DNA of 64,000 bases from Dyadobacter frigoris (GCF_005280585.1 NZ_SZVO01000005.1:62001-126000); one strand, 5' to 3'. Positions 52,961 through 62,927 are shown, counted from the first letter of the stretch. A program made the numbers and translations. Notes: generated from the letters alone by a model not told the origin.

Positions 52961-54904
52961 ATGGAACCCAAACACAATTTTGATAAAATTTCTGCTGCCG
53001 GTATTCTTATTGCATTCGGAATTATTTATGGTGACATAGGTACATCGCCGCTTTATGTAATGCAGGCCATTATTGGCAAAGAAGTTATCACAGACGAAAT
53101 CATTTATGGTGCCCTCTCCTGCATCGTATGGACTTTGACTTTACAAACCACGGTAAAATACGTAATCCTGATACTTCGCGCAGATAACCGTGGTGAAGGC
53201 GGGATTTTTGCTTTGTATGCGCTGGTCCGGAAACATGCGCGCTGGCTGACTGTTCCCGCTGTTATTGGTGGAAGTACCTTGCTGGCCGATGGGATTATTA
53301 CACCGCCAATTTCCGTTTCCTCTGCTGTCGAAGGACTTCGGATTCTTTATCCGAATATTCAAACCATACCGATTGTTATCGCAATTCTTACGGGGATTTT
53401 CCTGATCCAGGCTTTTGGGACAAAAATCGTTGGACGTGCATTTGGGCCGATTATGATCACCTGGTTTTCCATGCTTGGGGTTCTTGGCTTGTATCAGGTT
53501 TTGGATCATCCGGAAATATTCAAGGCCTTGAATCCTATGTATGGATACGATTTGCTAACCAAACATCCGGGCGGATTCTGGATGCTGGGTGCCGTTTTCC
53601 TTTGTACAACGGGAGCCGAAGCATTATATACCGACCTTGGACATTGCGGTCGTGCCAATATTCGCATCAGCTGGATTTTCGTTAAAATTTGTCTTGTTTT
53701 AAATTATTTCGGTCAAGGTGCATGGTTGCTTTCCGAGGTGGGAAATCTGCTTGCTGAACGTAAACCATTTTACGAAGTAATGCCGGATTGGTGGCTGCTT
53801 CCGGGAATTGTTATTGCTACCTCGGCTGCCATTATTGCCAGTCAGGCTTTAATTTCAGGATCTTTTACCTTGATCTCCGAAGCAATTCGATTAAATTTCT
53901 GGCCAAAAGTACGTCTGGTTTATCCAAGTGATCAGAAAGGACAATTATATGTCCCGAGTGTAAACTGGCTTTTGTGGCTGGGTTGTATGGTGGTTGTGTT
54001 TTATTTCAAGGAATCTTCCAACATGGAAGCAGCTTATGGACTCGCGATCACGATGACAATGATTATGACTACGATCCTTTTCTCTTATTACTTGTATCTG
54101 AAGCGGGTTAATTTATGGATCGTTGTCGTGTTTATGCTGCTTTACCTATCTATTGAAGGACTTTTCCTTGGTGCTAATTTATTGAAATTTACACACGGAG
54201 GCTGGTTCACTATTCTGGTCGGTGTTCTGGTTGCAGGCTTAATGTCCGTTTGGCTCCGCGCTTTTTATATCAAATTGCGTTTGACAGAGTATACCAAACT
54301 TGAATCTTATCTGCCGGCTTTAAAGGAGTTGAGCCGCGATATCAGTATTCCAAAATATACAACGCATTTAGTTTTCATGACGAATGCTTCAAGGGTTTCA
54401 GAAATTGAAACAAAAGTTGTGTATTCAATTTTCCAAAAAAGACCAAAACGTGCTGATATTTACTGGTTTATCCACGTAGATACCACCGATGATCCGTACA
54501 CAATGGAATACAAGGTGAATACAATCGACGATGATGAAACGGTTATTAAGGTAAATTTCAAACTCGGATTCAGAGTTGAACAACGTATTAACCTGTTTTT
54601 CCGGAAAGTTGTGGAAGATATGGTGATGAACAAGGAAGTGGATATTACCAGCCGGTACGAATCATTAAGTCGCCAGAATGTCACCGGAGATTTCCGTTTC
54701 GTAGTTTTGGAACGTTTCCTTTCCTTCGAAAATGATCTGCCATTTATTGAACAAATGGTTATGAAAACGTACTTTTTCGTGAAAGATTTTACAACGCCGG
54801 AAGACAAATGGTTTGGTCTGGACAGTAGTTCTGTAAAAATTGAAAAAGTCCCGCTGATCATTCGCCCGGTTGAAAATGTAAAGTTGAGACGGGTTTACGT
54901 TTAA
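52961..54904 (+). CDS. kup: KUP family potassium uptake protein
   Basis: A 647-residue K+:H+ symporter. The first helix has the family signature GIIYGDIGTSPLYVMQAIIG. About 12 hydrophobic segments extend to residue 430, with GGSTLLADGIITPPISVSSAVEGL and GAEALYTDLGHCGR as further family blocks. A cytoplasmic C-terminal domain of about 200 residues follows (ISIPKYTTHLVFMTNA). It imports potassium at low external pH or osmolarity. It lies 93 nt after mntH on the same strand and ends in a strong terminator. Confidence 0.95.
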   Translation: MEPKHNFDKISAAGILIAFGIIYGDIGTSPLYVMQAIIGKEVITDEIIYGALSCIVWTLTLQTTVKYVILILRADNRGEGGIFALYALVRKHARWLTVPAVIGGSTLLADGIITPPISVSSAVEGLRILYPNIQTIPIVIAILTGIFLIQAFGTKIVGRAFGPIMITWFSMLGVLGLYQVLDHPEIFKALNPMYGYDLLTKHPGGFWMLGAVFLCTTGAEALYTDLGHCGRANIRISWIFVKICLVLNYFGQGAWLLSEVGNLLAERKPFYEVMPDWWLLPGIVIATSAAIIASQALISGSFTLISEAIRLNFWPKVRLVYPSDQKGQLYVPSVNWLLWLGCMVVVFYFKESSNMEAAYGLAITMTMIMTTILFSYYLYLKRVNLWIVVVFMLLYLSIEGLFLGANLLKFTHGGWFTILVGVLVAGLMSVWLRAFYIKLRLTEYTKLESYLPALKELSRDISIPKYTTHLVFMTNASRVSEIETKVVYSIFQKRPKRADIYWFIHVDTTDDPYTMEYKVNTIDDDETVIKVNFKLGFRVEQRINLFFRKVVEDMVMNKEVDITSRYESLSRQNVTGDFRFVVLERFLSFENDLPFIEQMVMKTYFFVKDFTTPEDKWFGLDSSSVKIEKVPLIIRPVENVKLRRVYV

Positions 54905-54926
54905 AATTAACAATCAATATTAATTT

Positions 54927-54971
54927 AAAGGATCAATATTACTCAGTATGATTGAGCGGTATTGATCCTTT
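54927..54971 (+). terminator. Terminator of kup
   Basis: A perfect 12-bp stem, AAAGGATCAATA and TATTGATCCTTT, around a 21-nt loop that has its own CTCA/TGAG pairing. It lies 22 nt past the kup stop codon and is followed by TTTTGCT. It makes the alternative TTG start of the next gene (54952), which falls inside the loop, unlikely. Confidence 0.8.
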
Positions 54972-55008
54972 TGCTATCTCAACAATCAATTTTTTAATCT
55001 TATCAGTT

Positions 55009-57210
55009 GTGTATAAAAAAATTATCCACTCCCTCTTTCTCATCGTTATGGGAACCGGTTCCTTTGCCCAGAATCAACCAACTATCATCCCTATAGAAAC
55101 CAGGCGAAATGCTCTGGTGCTTCAAACAGATAAAGAAAACCATCTTGGGATCATCTATTTTGGAAAAAAATTAAGTCAATCGGCTGAATATAAATCCATT
55201 CCGTCACAAAGCAGGCAGCACGACGGGAACGCCGGTATTTACAATTCAGCTTATACGCCCTCGGGTACATGGAGTGTTTCAGAACCGGCGCTTCAACTTA
55301 CGCATGGTGATGGGAATAAATCGCTGGATCTCGTTTACGTAAGTCATAAAACAACCAAAGAAAATGATAATGTAAGTGTTACGAGCATTGTTTTGAAAGA
55401 CCCGGTTTATGCTGTTGAAGTAACACTTTTTTACAAAACCTACTTTCAGGAAAATGTCGTTGAGCAATGGAATGTGATCAAAAGTGAAGAAAAAAATCCG
55501 GTCACGCTGCAAAAATATGCGTCGGCAAATCTTTATTTCATAGCAAAAGATTATTACCTGACACATTATAACGGAACATGGGCGAAGGAAATGAATCCTG
55601 AGGAAGAATTGCTGACAGCCGGAATTCGTGTGTTAGATTCAAAATTGGGAACACGTGCAAATCTTTTCCAGCCTCCAAGTTTCTCTTTGTCTTTTGATAA
55701 ACCTGCAACGGAAACCGAAGGAAAAGTACTGCTGGGAACATTAGCCTGGTCAGGGAATTTCAAAATGGATTTTGAAGTGGATTCCTATCATAATTTACGT
55801 CTGATAGCCGGAATAAATCCTTACGCTTCTGAATATCCGCTTGCTTCAAAACAGGAATTCAAAACACCTTCTTTCATTTATACTTTCTCTGAAAATGGAA
55901 AAGGAGAAGCCAGTCGTAACTTACATATCTGGGCCAGAAAATATAGAATTCTGGATGGTGAAGGAACAAGAATGACACTTTTGAACAATTGGGAAGCTAC
56001 TTATTTTGATTTTAATGAAGATAAACTTTCTGAACTTTTTAAAGACGGCAAAAAATTAGGCGTTGATTTATTTTTGTTAGACGATGGCTGGTTTGCCAAT
56101 AAATATCCAAGAAATAACGATCAGGCTGGCTTGGGCGACTGGCAGGAAAATATTAAAAAATTGCCGCACGGAATCGGTTATCTTGTCAAAGAAGCACAAA
56201 AAACAGGGATAAAATTCGGTATTTGGGTGGAACCGGAAATGGTAAATCCGAAAAGTGAATTGTATGAAAAACATCCTGACTGGGTGATCAAGCAACCACA
56301 ACGCCCGGAACATTATATGCGAAACCAGCTTCCGCTGGATTTGTCAAATCCGGAAGTACAGAATTTTGTCTATGGAATTTTAGATAAATTGTTTACTGAA
56401 AATCCGGATATCGCGTACATCAAATGGGATTGCAACGCGATCACTTTTAACGCTTATTCCGCTTATCTCGAAAAAAGCAAGCAAAAACAATCGCAGCTTT
56501 ATGTTGATTATGTAAAAGGGCTGTACAAAGTTTTGGAAAAAATACGTGCAAAATATCCTAAAATTCCGATGATGTTATGCTCTGGCGGCGGCGGTCGTGT
56601 GGATTACGAGGCACTTAAATATTTCACTGAATTCTGGCCAAGCGATAATACTGATCCTCTGGAAAGGGTTTTTATGCAGTGGGAATATTCTTACTTTTTC
56701 CCAGCTATTACGCAAAGTGCACACGTAACGGATTGGGGAAAACAACCTTTGAAATTCCGTACGGATGTAGCCATGATGGGCCGTTTAGGTTATGATATTG
56801 TGGTAAGTCATTTGAATGAAAAAGATTTAAAGTTCAGTCAAGAGGCAGTTGCTACATACAATTCCGTAAAGGATGTGATTTTCCAGGGCGATTTGTTCCG
56901 CTTGGTTGATCCAAAGAAAAATGATTACGCTGCTTTGATGTTTGCTGCAAAAAACAAATCCAAAGCGATTCTTTTTTCTTATTTGGTTGGAAACAGAAAT
57001 GGTGATGGCTCGGATACACCTTTCCGTCTGGAAGGTTTGGACGCCTCTAAAAATTATAAAGTAAAAGAATTGAATTTATATCCTGAAACGAAATCAGCGT
57101 TGAAAGAAGATCAAATTTATTCAGGAGAATATTTGATGACGGTTGGATTTAATCCCATTGTGAATGCGAGAAGGACGAGTGTGGTGGTGGAAATTACGGT
57201 GGTAAACTAA
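55009..57210 (+). CDS. Alpha-galactosidase, glycoside hydrolase family 36
   Basis: An enzyme of about 733 residues from a GTG at 55009, which gives a compact signal peptide (YKKIIHSLFLIVMGTGSFAQ) and avoids the upstream terminator. A beta-sandwich N-domain is followed by the (beta/alpha)8 barrel: LFLLDDGWF, WVEPEMVNP, the nucleophile Asp in YIKWDCN and the acid/base Asp in FWPSDNTDPLERV. A C-terminal beta domain closes it. It removes alpha-1,6-galactose from raffinose-family sugars or galactomannan side chains. Export places it in the periplasm. It stands alone and ends in a bidirectional hairpin. Confidence 0.92.
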   Translation: MYKKIIHSLFLIVMGTGSFAQNQPTIIPIETRRNALVLQTDKENHLGIIYFGKKLSQSAEYKSIPSQSRQHDGNAGIYNSAYTPSGTWSVSEPALQLTHGDGNKSLDLVYVSHKTTKENDNVSVTSIVLKDPVYAVEVTLFYKTYFQENVVEQWNVIKSEEKNPVTLQKYASANLYFIAKDYYLTHYNGTWAKEMNPEEELLTAGIRVLDSKLGTRANLFQPPSFSLSFDKPATETEGKVLLGTLAWSGNFKMDFEVDSYHNLRLIAGINPYASEYPLASKQEFKTPSFIYTFSENGKGEASRNLHIWARKYRILDGEGTRMTLLNNWEATYFDFNEDKLSELFKDGKKLGVDLFLLDDGWFANKYPRNNDQAGLGDWQENIKKLPHGIGYLVKEAQKTGIKFGIWVEPEMVNPKSELYEKHPDWVIKQPQRPEHYMRNQLPLDLSNPEVQNFVYGILDKLFTENPDIAYIKWDCNAITFNAYSAYLEKSKQKQSQLYVDYVKGLYKVLEKIRAKYPKIPMMLCSGGGGRVDYEALKYFTEFWPSDNTDPLERVFMQWEYSYFFPAITQSAHVTDWGKQPLKFRTDVAMMGRLGYDIVVSHLNEKDLKFSQEAVATYNSVKDVIFQGDLFRLVDPKKNDYAALMFAAKNKSKAILFSYLVGNRNGDGSDTPFRLEGLDASKNYKVKELNLYPETKSALKEDQIYSGEYLMTVGFNPIVNARRTSVVVEITVVN

Positions 57211-57214
57211 CTTT

Positions 57215-57253
57215 AAATATGTTTCCGGTAATAATTTGATCGGAAACATATTT
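57215..57253. terminator. Bidirectional terminator between galactosidase and toxin genes
   Basis: A perfect 13-bp stem, AAATATGTTTCCG and CGGAAACATATTT, around a 13-nt loop, 5 nt past the galactosidase stop and directly next to the stop of the converging toxin frame (57254). Confidence 0.85.
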
Positions 57254-57580
57254 TCATTCTATGGATCTAAATATTTCCTCCAATTCTTTGTTTGTGATAT
57301 TGCTCTTTTCCGATTTATCATAAATCGATGTTAAAATACACTTCCGAATCGATTATCCTGACATAAGTAATTATCCTAGCCCCTCTGGATTTACCTTTTC
57401 CTTTTGAATGAATTGCTAACCTGATTTTATAAAAATTATTGCCAAGAGCCTTTCCTTGATCGGGATGGCTAGCCAGATTTTCAAATAATTCTGCCAGCTC
57501 ATTTTTTAAGGAAGGATATTTTTGGCAAGTCGTTTTGCCTGCTTTTCAAAAAGCGAGGTTACTAGTACATTATAGCTCAT
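57254..57580 (-). pseudogene. RelE/ParE-like toxin gene, frameshifted twice
   Basis: Reading the minus strand from the ATG at 57580 gives MSYNVLVTSLFEKQAKRLAK, then a stop. One base missing in a T-run on the plus strand (57519-57523) restores YPSLKNELAELFENL, followed by HPDQGKALGNNFYKIRLAI and RGARIITYVRII. A second shift near 57331-57336 (one base too many) restores SIYDKSEKSNITNKELEEIF up to a stop at 57254. The joined product, about 108 residues, has the RelE/ParE fold order and the arginine-rich RxxRIITYVRI core strand. The two shifts compensate. The start overlaps the antitoxin stop by 11 nt, a normal toxin-antitoxin arrangement. It is either an inactivated toxin or the shifts are homopolymer read errors. 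Confidence 0.8.
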
Positions 57581-57803
57581 CTAAAAGGGATTGTGCCGGA
57601 CGAGCTCTAACCTTTCCCTCTTCAACTAATTTTAGTTCAAGAAGGGCTTCTTTAATTTCTCCCAATAATTGCTTCTTGGAAGGTTCCTCGTCTTCCAGAT
57701 TAGCCAAGTCCTTATACTGCTTTTTGAGCTTATCCCACTCTCCGATTGGGATAAATACTCCGGTGGCCTTGCCGTTGCTATCTTGTATTACTTGTAATCT
57801 CAT
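57570..57803 (-). CDS. Antitoxin partner of a RelE/ParE-like toxin
   Basis: A 77-residue small protein. The N-terminal part (MRLQVIQDSNGKATGVFIP) begins like a Phd/AbrB-like or prevent-host-death type strand, and the middle and C-terminal part (WDKLKKQYKDLANLEDEEPSKKQLL ... ALLELKLVEEGKVRARP) is charged and helical, suited to wrapping a toxin. It lies directly before the toxin frame with an 11-nt overlap. The frame is intact, whereas the toxin is broken. Such small proteins are common beside RelE/ParE toxins in Bacteroidota. Confidence 0.72.
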   Translation of the reverse strand: MRLQVIQDSNGKATGVFIPIGEWDKLKKQYKDLANLEDEEPSKKQLLGEIKEALLELKLVEEGKVRARPAQSLLDEL

Positions 57804-57858
57804 GTTTTTTATTTTTAGGTTTTTGTTAACCGCAAGGAATTTGGTTAATACTCGAATT

Positions 57859-57880
57859 GGGCGACCAAAAGGGTTGCCCC
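57859..57880 (-). repeat. GGGCGACC-type hairpin element at the phosphoribosyltransferase 3' end
   Basis: GGGCGACC and GGGTTGCCC pair around an A-rich loop, followed by CTAC. It directly abuts and overlaps the stop codon of the minus-strand phosphoribosyltransferase gene. It resembles a short dispersed hairpin repeat with GGGTCGCCCCTAC found in many bacterial genomes. It may act as a terminator for that gene, but the T-run is poor. Confidence 0.5.
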
Positions 57881-58458
57881 TACCTGAGGTACACTCCTTC
57901 TTCGGAGGGACGGCTTAAAATTACTTCTACTCTTTCGCTGATGGTTGTACTTAATGAATAACCTACATAATTGGCAGATACTGGAAATAAATGATGTTCA
58001 CGATCCACAATCACGGCAACCTGTACTTTTTTCATTCTCACTTTTAAAAAGGGTTCAAGAGCAAACGCCAGGGTGCGGCCGGTATTTAAAACATCATCCA
58101 CAACTACTGCAACTTGGTTCTCCAGCAAAACAGAGTCATCGTCAAAATGGATTTCACTTTGCCAATGAATTGTTTTATCAAAACGAAGTTCGACCAGTTT
58201 CACATCAAGTGGCGAAATCGATCGTAATTCTTCTGTAAGGATTTTTGCAAATTCATATCCTTCTCCTGCTATACCGGCAAGAATAATAGTACTTTCTTCA
58301 AAATTCTGCTCATAGATTTCAAAAGCAATCCGGCGGATTTTCTGACGGGTTTGCAGTGAAGTCAATATTTGGCGGTGTGTATCTATATTCGTAATTTCCA
58401 TGGGAATGTCGTTCAAATATTCAGGTTTCCCCAAACTTATAATACTTGTGTTTTTCAT
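57880..58458 (-). CDS. Type I phosphoribosyltransferase (PyrR-like)
   Basis: A 192-residue PRTase. The ATG at 58458 (MKNTSIISLGKPEYL) is preferred to an in-frame TTG at 58485. The PRPP-binding loop is VAVVVDDVLNTGRTLAFAL, and the pyrophosphate loop LAGIAGEGYEFA lies before it. TRQKIRRIAFEIYEQN matches the N-terminal part of PyrR/uracil PRTases. It may transfer phosphoribosyl to a pyrimidine or regulate pyrimidine genes; no pyrimidine gene is adjacent. The C-terminal residues run into the repeat hairpin, so the last few codons may have been changed by it. Confidence 0.87.
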   Translation of the reverse strand: MKNTSIISLGKPEYLNDIPMEITNIDTHRQILTSLQTRQKIRRIAFEIYEQNFEESTIILAGIAGEGYEFAKILTEELRSISPLDVKLVELRFDKTIHWQSEIHFDDDSVLLENQVAVVVDDVLNTGRTLAFALEPFLKVRMKKVQVAVIVDREHHLFPVSANYVGYSLSTTISERVEVILSRPSEEGVYLR

Positions 58459-58503
58459 TGTAAAAATCTTACAATCTTCTGACAAGAAAAAATTAAATAA
58501 ATA

Positions 58504-59214
58504 TTAACTAATTCTTCTATCTGCGAAATTTACTATCCATTGAGCCATCTGTATTTCTTCGGTAGGTAATTCAAGGCTCATGACTCCCATTTCCACTTTT
58601 CGCTCACCAATCCGTTCAACGCGTAATTCCATTAATGCCTTGTCGTATGCTTTTGGAAATTCGGGATGCGCCTGTATTCCCAACATCGTTTCCCCCACCT
58701 GAAACATTCCATGCGGACAATCAGGAGTCTGCGCCAACAGAACACTATCCGCCGGCAATTTCAAAACCTGATCCTGGCACATCATCAAAAGATTGAAAGA
58801 TGATAACGCAGGCCGCATCCAGTTTTGCAGTTTAAGTATTTCAAACGAATGAACGCCAACACACCAGTCAACATCAGACTTTTTGACTTCTCCACCTAAC
58901 GCTTCACCCAAAATCTGGTGCCCGAAACAGACACCAATATATATTTTTCCCGACTGAGATATTTCTCTGACAAATGTTTTCAGCTCCTTTATCCACTCAT
59001 CATCATCATATACCGACGACTTAGATCCTGTGCAAATGTAGACATCACAAGCATCGACAGAAGTGGGAAAGTGACCATTACAAACATCAAAAAACTCGAA
59101 TTGCCAGTGAGGCGCCACCTTTGAAAATAGCGCAGGAAACATTTTACGATAGTCGCCGGCAATCGGCAGAAGCTCTACCCGGACGTGATCGCATTCTAAG
59201 AGACCAATTTTCAT
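58504..59214 (-). CDS. Class I glutamine amidotransferase-like protein
   Basis: A 236-residue GATase1 domain protein. The catalytic triad is Cys96 in GVCFGHQILGEALGG, and His183 and Glu185 in GIQAHPEFPK. This is the stand-alone GMP-synthase-glutaminase-like type found in many genomes, which can act as gamma-glutamyl hydrolase or ammonia donor. It is the first gene of a run with the phosphoribosyltransferase (gap of 45 nt) and is divergent from clpB. No synthetase partner is nearby, so the acceptor is unknown. Confidence 0.88.
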   Translation of the reverse strand: MKIGLLECDHVRVELLPIAGDYRKMFPALFSKVAPHWQFEFFDVCNGHFPTSVDACDVYICTGSKSSVYDDDEWIKELKTFVREISQSGKIYIGVCFGHQILGEALGGEVKKSDVDWCVGVHSFEILKLQNWMRPALSSFNLLMMCQDQVLKLPADSVLLAQTPDCPHGMFQVGETMLGIQAHPEFPKAYDKALMELRVERIGERKVEMGVMSLELPTEEIQMAQWIVNFADRRIS

Positions 59215-59465
59215 TTGAACAATACTGATTAATTAAGGCTAGGTTTTCCTGTTCTGATATTCTGATAAATTTAAGAATATAAAAAAAGATTTACCTAACG
59301 ATGACCACCAGTATTCTTGAAAAATAGGCCATCAAGCACAGAATATGACTTTTTGACGTATATTCTCAATAAAAATTAGAAAATGCGACATTATTTCCGA
59401 TTTTACCATTAGGCACACTGTTTGACGGTATATAATTACTATCAATTTATCAACTAAATACCGCC

Positions 59466-62072
59466 ATGAATTTTAACCAATATACCATCAAGGCGCAGGA
59501 AATTATACAACATGCCGCACAAATGGCTCAGGGCAACCAGCAGCAAGCCATAGAAACAGGACATGTTGTCAAATCCATTTTGGAAGAAGATCCAAATACG
59601 TCTCAGTTTATCCTTAATCAATTAAATATTAGTGCAGATGTTTTAAATAGCCGCCTGCAAAAAATACTTGACAGCTATCCTCGTGTAAGCGGAACCAGCC
59701 AATCTTTTTTAGGAAATGACCTGACTGCCGCTACCGCAAAAGCACAAAATTATTTGAAAGAATTCGGCGACGAATTTATCAGCATCGAGCTTCTTTTACT
59801 GGGAATTCTTAGTGGAAAAGATTCCACAGCTACCATGTTGAAGGAAGTGGGATTTAAGGAAAAGGAACTTGTAAACGCCATTAAAGAACTTAGAGGAAAA
59901 AATAATCCCGTGAAAGATCAAAACGCAGAAGCCAAATACCGTTCTCTGGAACGTTACAGTAAAAACCTCAATGAGCTTGCTAAGGCGGGTAAAATTGATC
60001 CGGTAATCGGCCGGGATGAAGAAATCAGGCGGGTTTTACAAATATTAAGCCGCCGTACAAAAAACAATCCGATCCTGCTGGGAGAACCCGGAGTTGGGAA
60101 AACTGCGATTGTGGAAGGACTTGCCCAAAGGATCGTTCAGGGTGATGTTCCTGAAAATTTAAAATCGAAAATTATCGCTTCTCTGGATATGGGCTTGTTA
60201 ATAGCAGGTGCCAAATACAAAGGAGAATTTGAAGAACGTCTGAAAGCAGTTATCAAAGAAGTTACCGATTCGGAAGGTGAAATCGTATTGTTCATTGATG
60301 AAATTCATACGCTGATTGGTGCCGGAGGTGGCGGTGAAGGCGCTATGGACGCGGCAAATTTGCTGAAGCCAGCTTTGGCTCGCGGTGAATTACATGCGAT
60401 CGGTGCGACGACATTGAAAGAATATCAGAAATACATGGAAAAGGATAAGGCTTTGGAACGTCGTTTCCAGGCGGTGATGGTGGATGAGCCTAACATTCCT
60501 GATGCCATCAGTATTTTGCGTGGTATTAAAGAAAAATATGAATTGCATCACGGTGTAAGAATTCAGGATGATGCAGTAATTGCGGCGGTTGAACTTTCAA
60601 CCCGTTACATCAGCGACCGTTTTTTACCGGATAAAGCGATTGACTTAATGGATGAAGCTGCTTCCAAATTGCGTCTGGAAATGGACAGCGTGCCTGAAGA
60701 GCTGGATGAATTGAACCGTAAGGTAATGCAGCTTGAAATTGAACGTGAAGCAATTCGTCGAGAAAATAACAAGGAAAAAGAAACGATTTTAAACAAAGAA
60801 ATCGCTGACCTGAGTGAAAGACGAAATAGCCTGAAAGCACTTTGGGAAAATGAAAAAGGCAAAGTCAACGAAGTTCGTACGTTAAAAGAACAACTTGAAC
60901 AATTGCGTCTGGAAGCTGAGCAAGCCGAAAGAAGCGGTGATTTTGGTAAGGTTGCAGAAATCAGATACGGCCGGATTCCGGAAGCAAATAGCCGACTCGA
61001 AGCTTTAAAGGCGTCTGAAAGTGCGGAAAGTTTGATGCAGGAAGAAGTTACGCCGGAAGAAATTGCGGAAGTAGTAGCCAAATGGACTGGAATTCCAGTT
61101 GTTAAAATGCTTCAAAGTGATAAGGAAAAACTTCTTCATTTAGAAGATCATTTGCATCAACGTGTTGCAGGACAGGAAGAAGCGATCACTTTGGTTTCTG
61201 ATGCCGTTCGTCGGAGCCGCGCAGGTTTGCAGGATTCTAAACGCCCGCTGGGAAGTTTTCTTTTCCTTGGACCAACAGGCGTCGGTAAAACAGAATTAGC
61301 AAAAACATTGGCCGAATATCTGTTTAATGACGAAAATTCGATGGTTCGTATCGACATGAGTGAGTATCAGGAACGTCATGCGGTAAGTCGTCTGGTTGGA
61401 GCGCCTCCGGGTTATGTGGGTTATGATGAAGGCGGACAATTAACCGAAGCCGTTCGTAGAAAACCTTACAGCGTAATTCTTTTGGATGAAATTGAAAAAG
61501 CGCATCCGGATGTATGGAATATTCTTTTGCAGGTTTTAGATGAAGGTCGTTTGACTGACAATAAGGGTCGTGTTGCCAATTTCAAAAATACGATCATTAT
61601 CATGACTTCGAACATAGGAAGCCATATTATTCAGGAAAAATTCGCAGAAGACGAAGGCTGGAATCATGCATTGATCGTTGAGGAAGCCAAACAAGGAGTT
61701 CTTGATTTGCTGAAAGCATCGGTTCGTCCTGAGTTTCTAAACCGGATCGATGAGATAGTTCTGTTTGAACCGTTATCAATGAAAAATATCCGGAAAATTG
61801 TTGATATACAATTCAAAGGAATTCAGAAAATGTTGCTTGAACAAGGCGTGACGTTGGATTCCAGCGAAGAAGCATTAACCAAATTAGGAGAAGAAGGTTT
61901 TGATCCTGCTTTCGGTGCCAGACCGTTAAAAAGAGTGCTGCAGCGTAAAATTTTGAATGAACTGTCAAAAGGAATTTTGAGCGGCCAGGTTGCCCGGGAT
62001 TCAGTTATTATGATGGAGCTTAACTCCGATGGTGATTTGATTTTTGAAAATGTTGGTGGTGTAGAAATATAA
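59466..62072 (+). CDS. clpB: ATP-dependent disaggregase ClpB
   Basis: An 868-residue AAA+ chaperone of normal ClpB length. The Clp N-domain spans 1-145. NBD1 has Walker A GEPGVGKT (206-213) and Walker [11 protein letters not shown]. The coiled-coil M-domain (about 400-530) distinguishes ClpB from ClpA/C. NBD2 has Walker A GPTGVGKT (602-609) and [15 protein letters not shown]. It works with DnaK to rescue aggregated proteins in the cytoplasm. The 251-nt upstream gap carries two TTTGACG-type motifs (59353, 59421) but no clear consensus promoter. A strong terminator follows. Confidence 0.98.
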   Translation: MNFNQYTIKAQEIIQHAAQMAQGNQQQAIETGHVVKSILEEDPNTSQFILNQLNISADVLNSRLQKILDSYPRVSGTSQSFLGNDLTAATAKAQNYLKEFGDEFISIELLLLGILSGKDSTATMLKEVGFKEKELVNAIKELRGKNNPVKDQNAEAKYRSLERYSKNLNELAKAGKIDPVIGRDEEIRRVLQILSRRTKNNPILLGEPGVGKTAIVEGLAQRIVQGDVPENLKSKIIASLDMGLLIAGAKYKGEFEERLKAVIKEVTDSEGEIVLFIDEIHTLIGAGGGGEGAMDAANLLKPALARGELHAIGATTLKEYQKYMEKDKALERRFQAVMVDEPNIPDAISILRGIKEKYELHHGVRIQDDAVIAAVELSTRYISDRFLPDKAIDLMDEAASKLRLEMDSVPEELDELNRKVMQLEIEREAIRRENNKEKETILNKEIADLSERRNSLKALWENEKGKVNEVRTLKEQLEQLRLEAEQAERSGDFGKVAEIRYGRIPEANSRLEALKASESAESLMQEEVTPEEIAEVVAKWTGIPVVKMLQSDKEKLLHLEDHLHQRVAGQEEAITLVSDAVRRSRAGLQDSKRPLGSFLFLGPTGVGKTELAKTLAEYLFNDENSMVRIDMSEYQERHAVSRLVGAPPGYVGYDEGGQLTEAVRRKPYSVILLDEIEKAHPDVWNILLQVLDEGRLTDNKGRVANFKNTIIIMTSNIGSHIIQEKFAEDEGWNHALIVEEAKQGVLDLLKASVRPEFLNRIDEIVLFEPLSMKNIRKIVDIQFKGIQKMLLEQGVTLDSSEEALTKLGEEGFDPAFGARPLKRVLQRKILNELSKGILSGQVARDSVIMMELNSDGDLIFENVGGVEI

Positions 62073-62094
62073 TTTAATCAAATATTGATTATTT

Positions 62095-62124
62095 AAGAGC
62101 GCAGCAAATTTTGTTGCGCTCTTT
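62095..62124 (+). terminator. Terminator of clpB
   Basis: AAGAGCGCAGCAAA pairs with TTTGTTGCGCTCTT (one wobble pair), 22 nt after the clpB stop, followed by TTCTTTTAC. Confidence 0.88.
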
Positions 62125-62301
62125 CTTTTACTTATCCATGATTTTTTGTAACTTAACATTCAATTAGTTAGCCCCTGTCGCGAAAGATCTTTCAGATCTT
62201 GAAATGAAAATTCCTCAATAATCTCTGTTTTGTCTTGGCATATTATTTGTGCTCATTATTTTATTAAAAATTTTCAAGTAATAATTCAAATTAATATAAT
62301 T

Positions 62302-62853
62302 ATGGACTCGACATCAAATGTAATCAAGGTTGCGATTTTGGTAGCCGACGGATTTGAACAGGTAGAAATGACTTGCCCAAGGGAAGCCCTGGACAAAAAT
62401 GGTGCGACAACCCATATTATATCACCTAATAAGGATTCGGTAAAAGGCTGGAACCATGTAGATTGGGGCGGAACACATAAAGTGGATGTGCCTCTGGATA
62501 ATGCAAGAGCAGATTATTACGACGCTTTGGTAATACCTGGCGGTGTAATGGGCGTTGATGCACTAAGAACCAATTCCAAAGCAGTTGAATTTGTACGTTC
62601 ATTTTTCATGAATCATAAGCCAGTGGCAGCAATATGTCATGGCCCGCAAATTTTGATTGATGCAGATGTCGTCTTAGGCAGAACATTAACTTCCAATGCA
62701 GCGATTAAAATAGATCTTGAAAATGCAGGAGCAATTTGGGTCGATAAGGATGTAACAGTTGACAACAGCCTGGTAACAAGTAGAAAAACGGATGATTTAC
62801 CGACTTTTATCAATCAGATGATGAAAGAATTTAATATGGAATTGCATCATTAA
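62302..62853 (+). CDS. DJ-1/PfpI family protein (YhbO-like)
   Basis: A 183-residue protein from the ATG at 62302 (MDSTSNVIKVAILVADGFEQVEM); a longer frame to 62230 has no family support. The nucleophile Cys is in VAAICHGPQIL, with Glu in DGFEQVEM as its acidic partner. PfpI/YhbO members act as stress-protective deglycases or chaperones; some are peptidases as hexamers. It is a single-gene unit between the clpB terminator and its own terminator. The position after clpB fits a stress role but proves nothing. Confidence 0.92.
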   Translation: MDSTSNVIKVAILVADGFEQVEMTCPREALDKNGATTHIISPNKDSVKGWNHVDWGGTHKVDVPLDNARADYYDALVIPGGVMGVDALRTNSKAVEFVRSFFMNHKPVAAICHGPQILIDADVVLGRTLTSNAAIKIDLENAGAIWVDKDVTVDNSLVTSRKTDDLPTFINQMMKEFNMELHH

Positions 62854-62885
62854 TAAGTCTGGAAGCCAAAATATCAACTTTTTCA

Positions 62886-62927
62886 AACACCTGATTCTGC
62901 CGAAGCCGAGTCGGGTGTTCTTTTTTT
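62886..62927 (+). terminator. Terminator of the DJ-1/PfpI gene
   Basis: AACACCTGATTC pairs with GAGTCGGGTGTT in a 12-bp stem with two wobble pairs and a 10-nt loop, followed by eight pyrimidines, mostly T. Confidence 0.85.

Noticed and set aside
54952..55008. TTG start and 19 extra residues for the alpha-galactosidase
   Set aside because: The TTG falls in the loop of the kup terminator and gives no better signal peptide than the GTG at 55009.
59352..59431. Two TTTGACG motifs 69 nt apart upstream of clpB, considered as heat-shock control sites
   Set aside because: The match is short and no known Bacteroidota heat-shock operator of this form is established to me; chance is likely.
60605..61081. 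A 158-codon minus-strand frame inside clpB
   Set aside because: It is Ser/Arg/Leu-rich antisense to the M-domain coiled coil, a common artefact of clpB.
62182..62193. A GAAAGATCTTTC palindrome upstream of the DJ-1/PfpI gene
   Set aside because: At 12 bp and low complexity it can occur by chance; there is no promoter context to support an operator.
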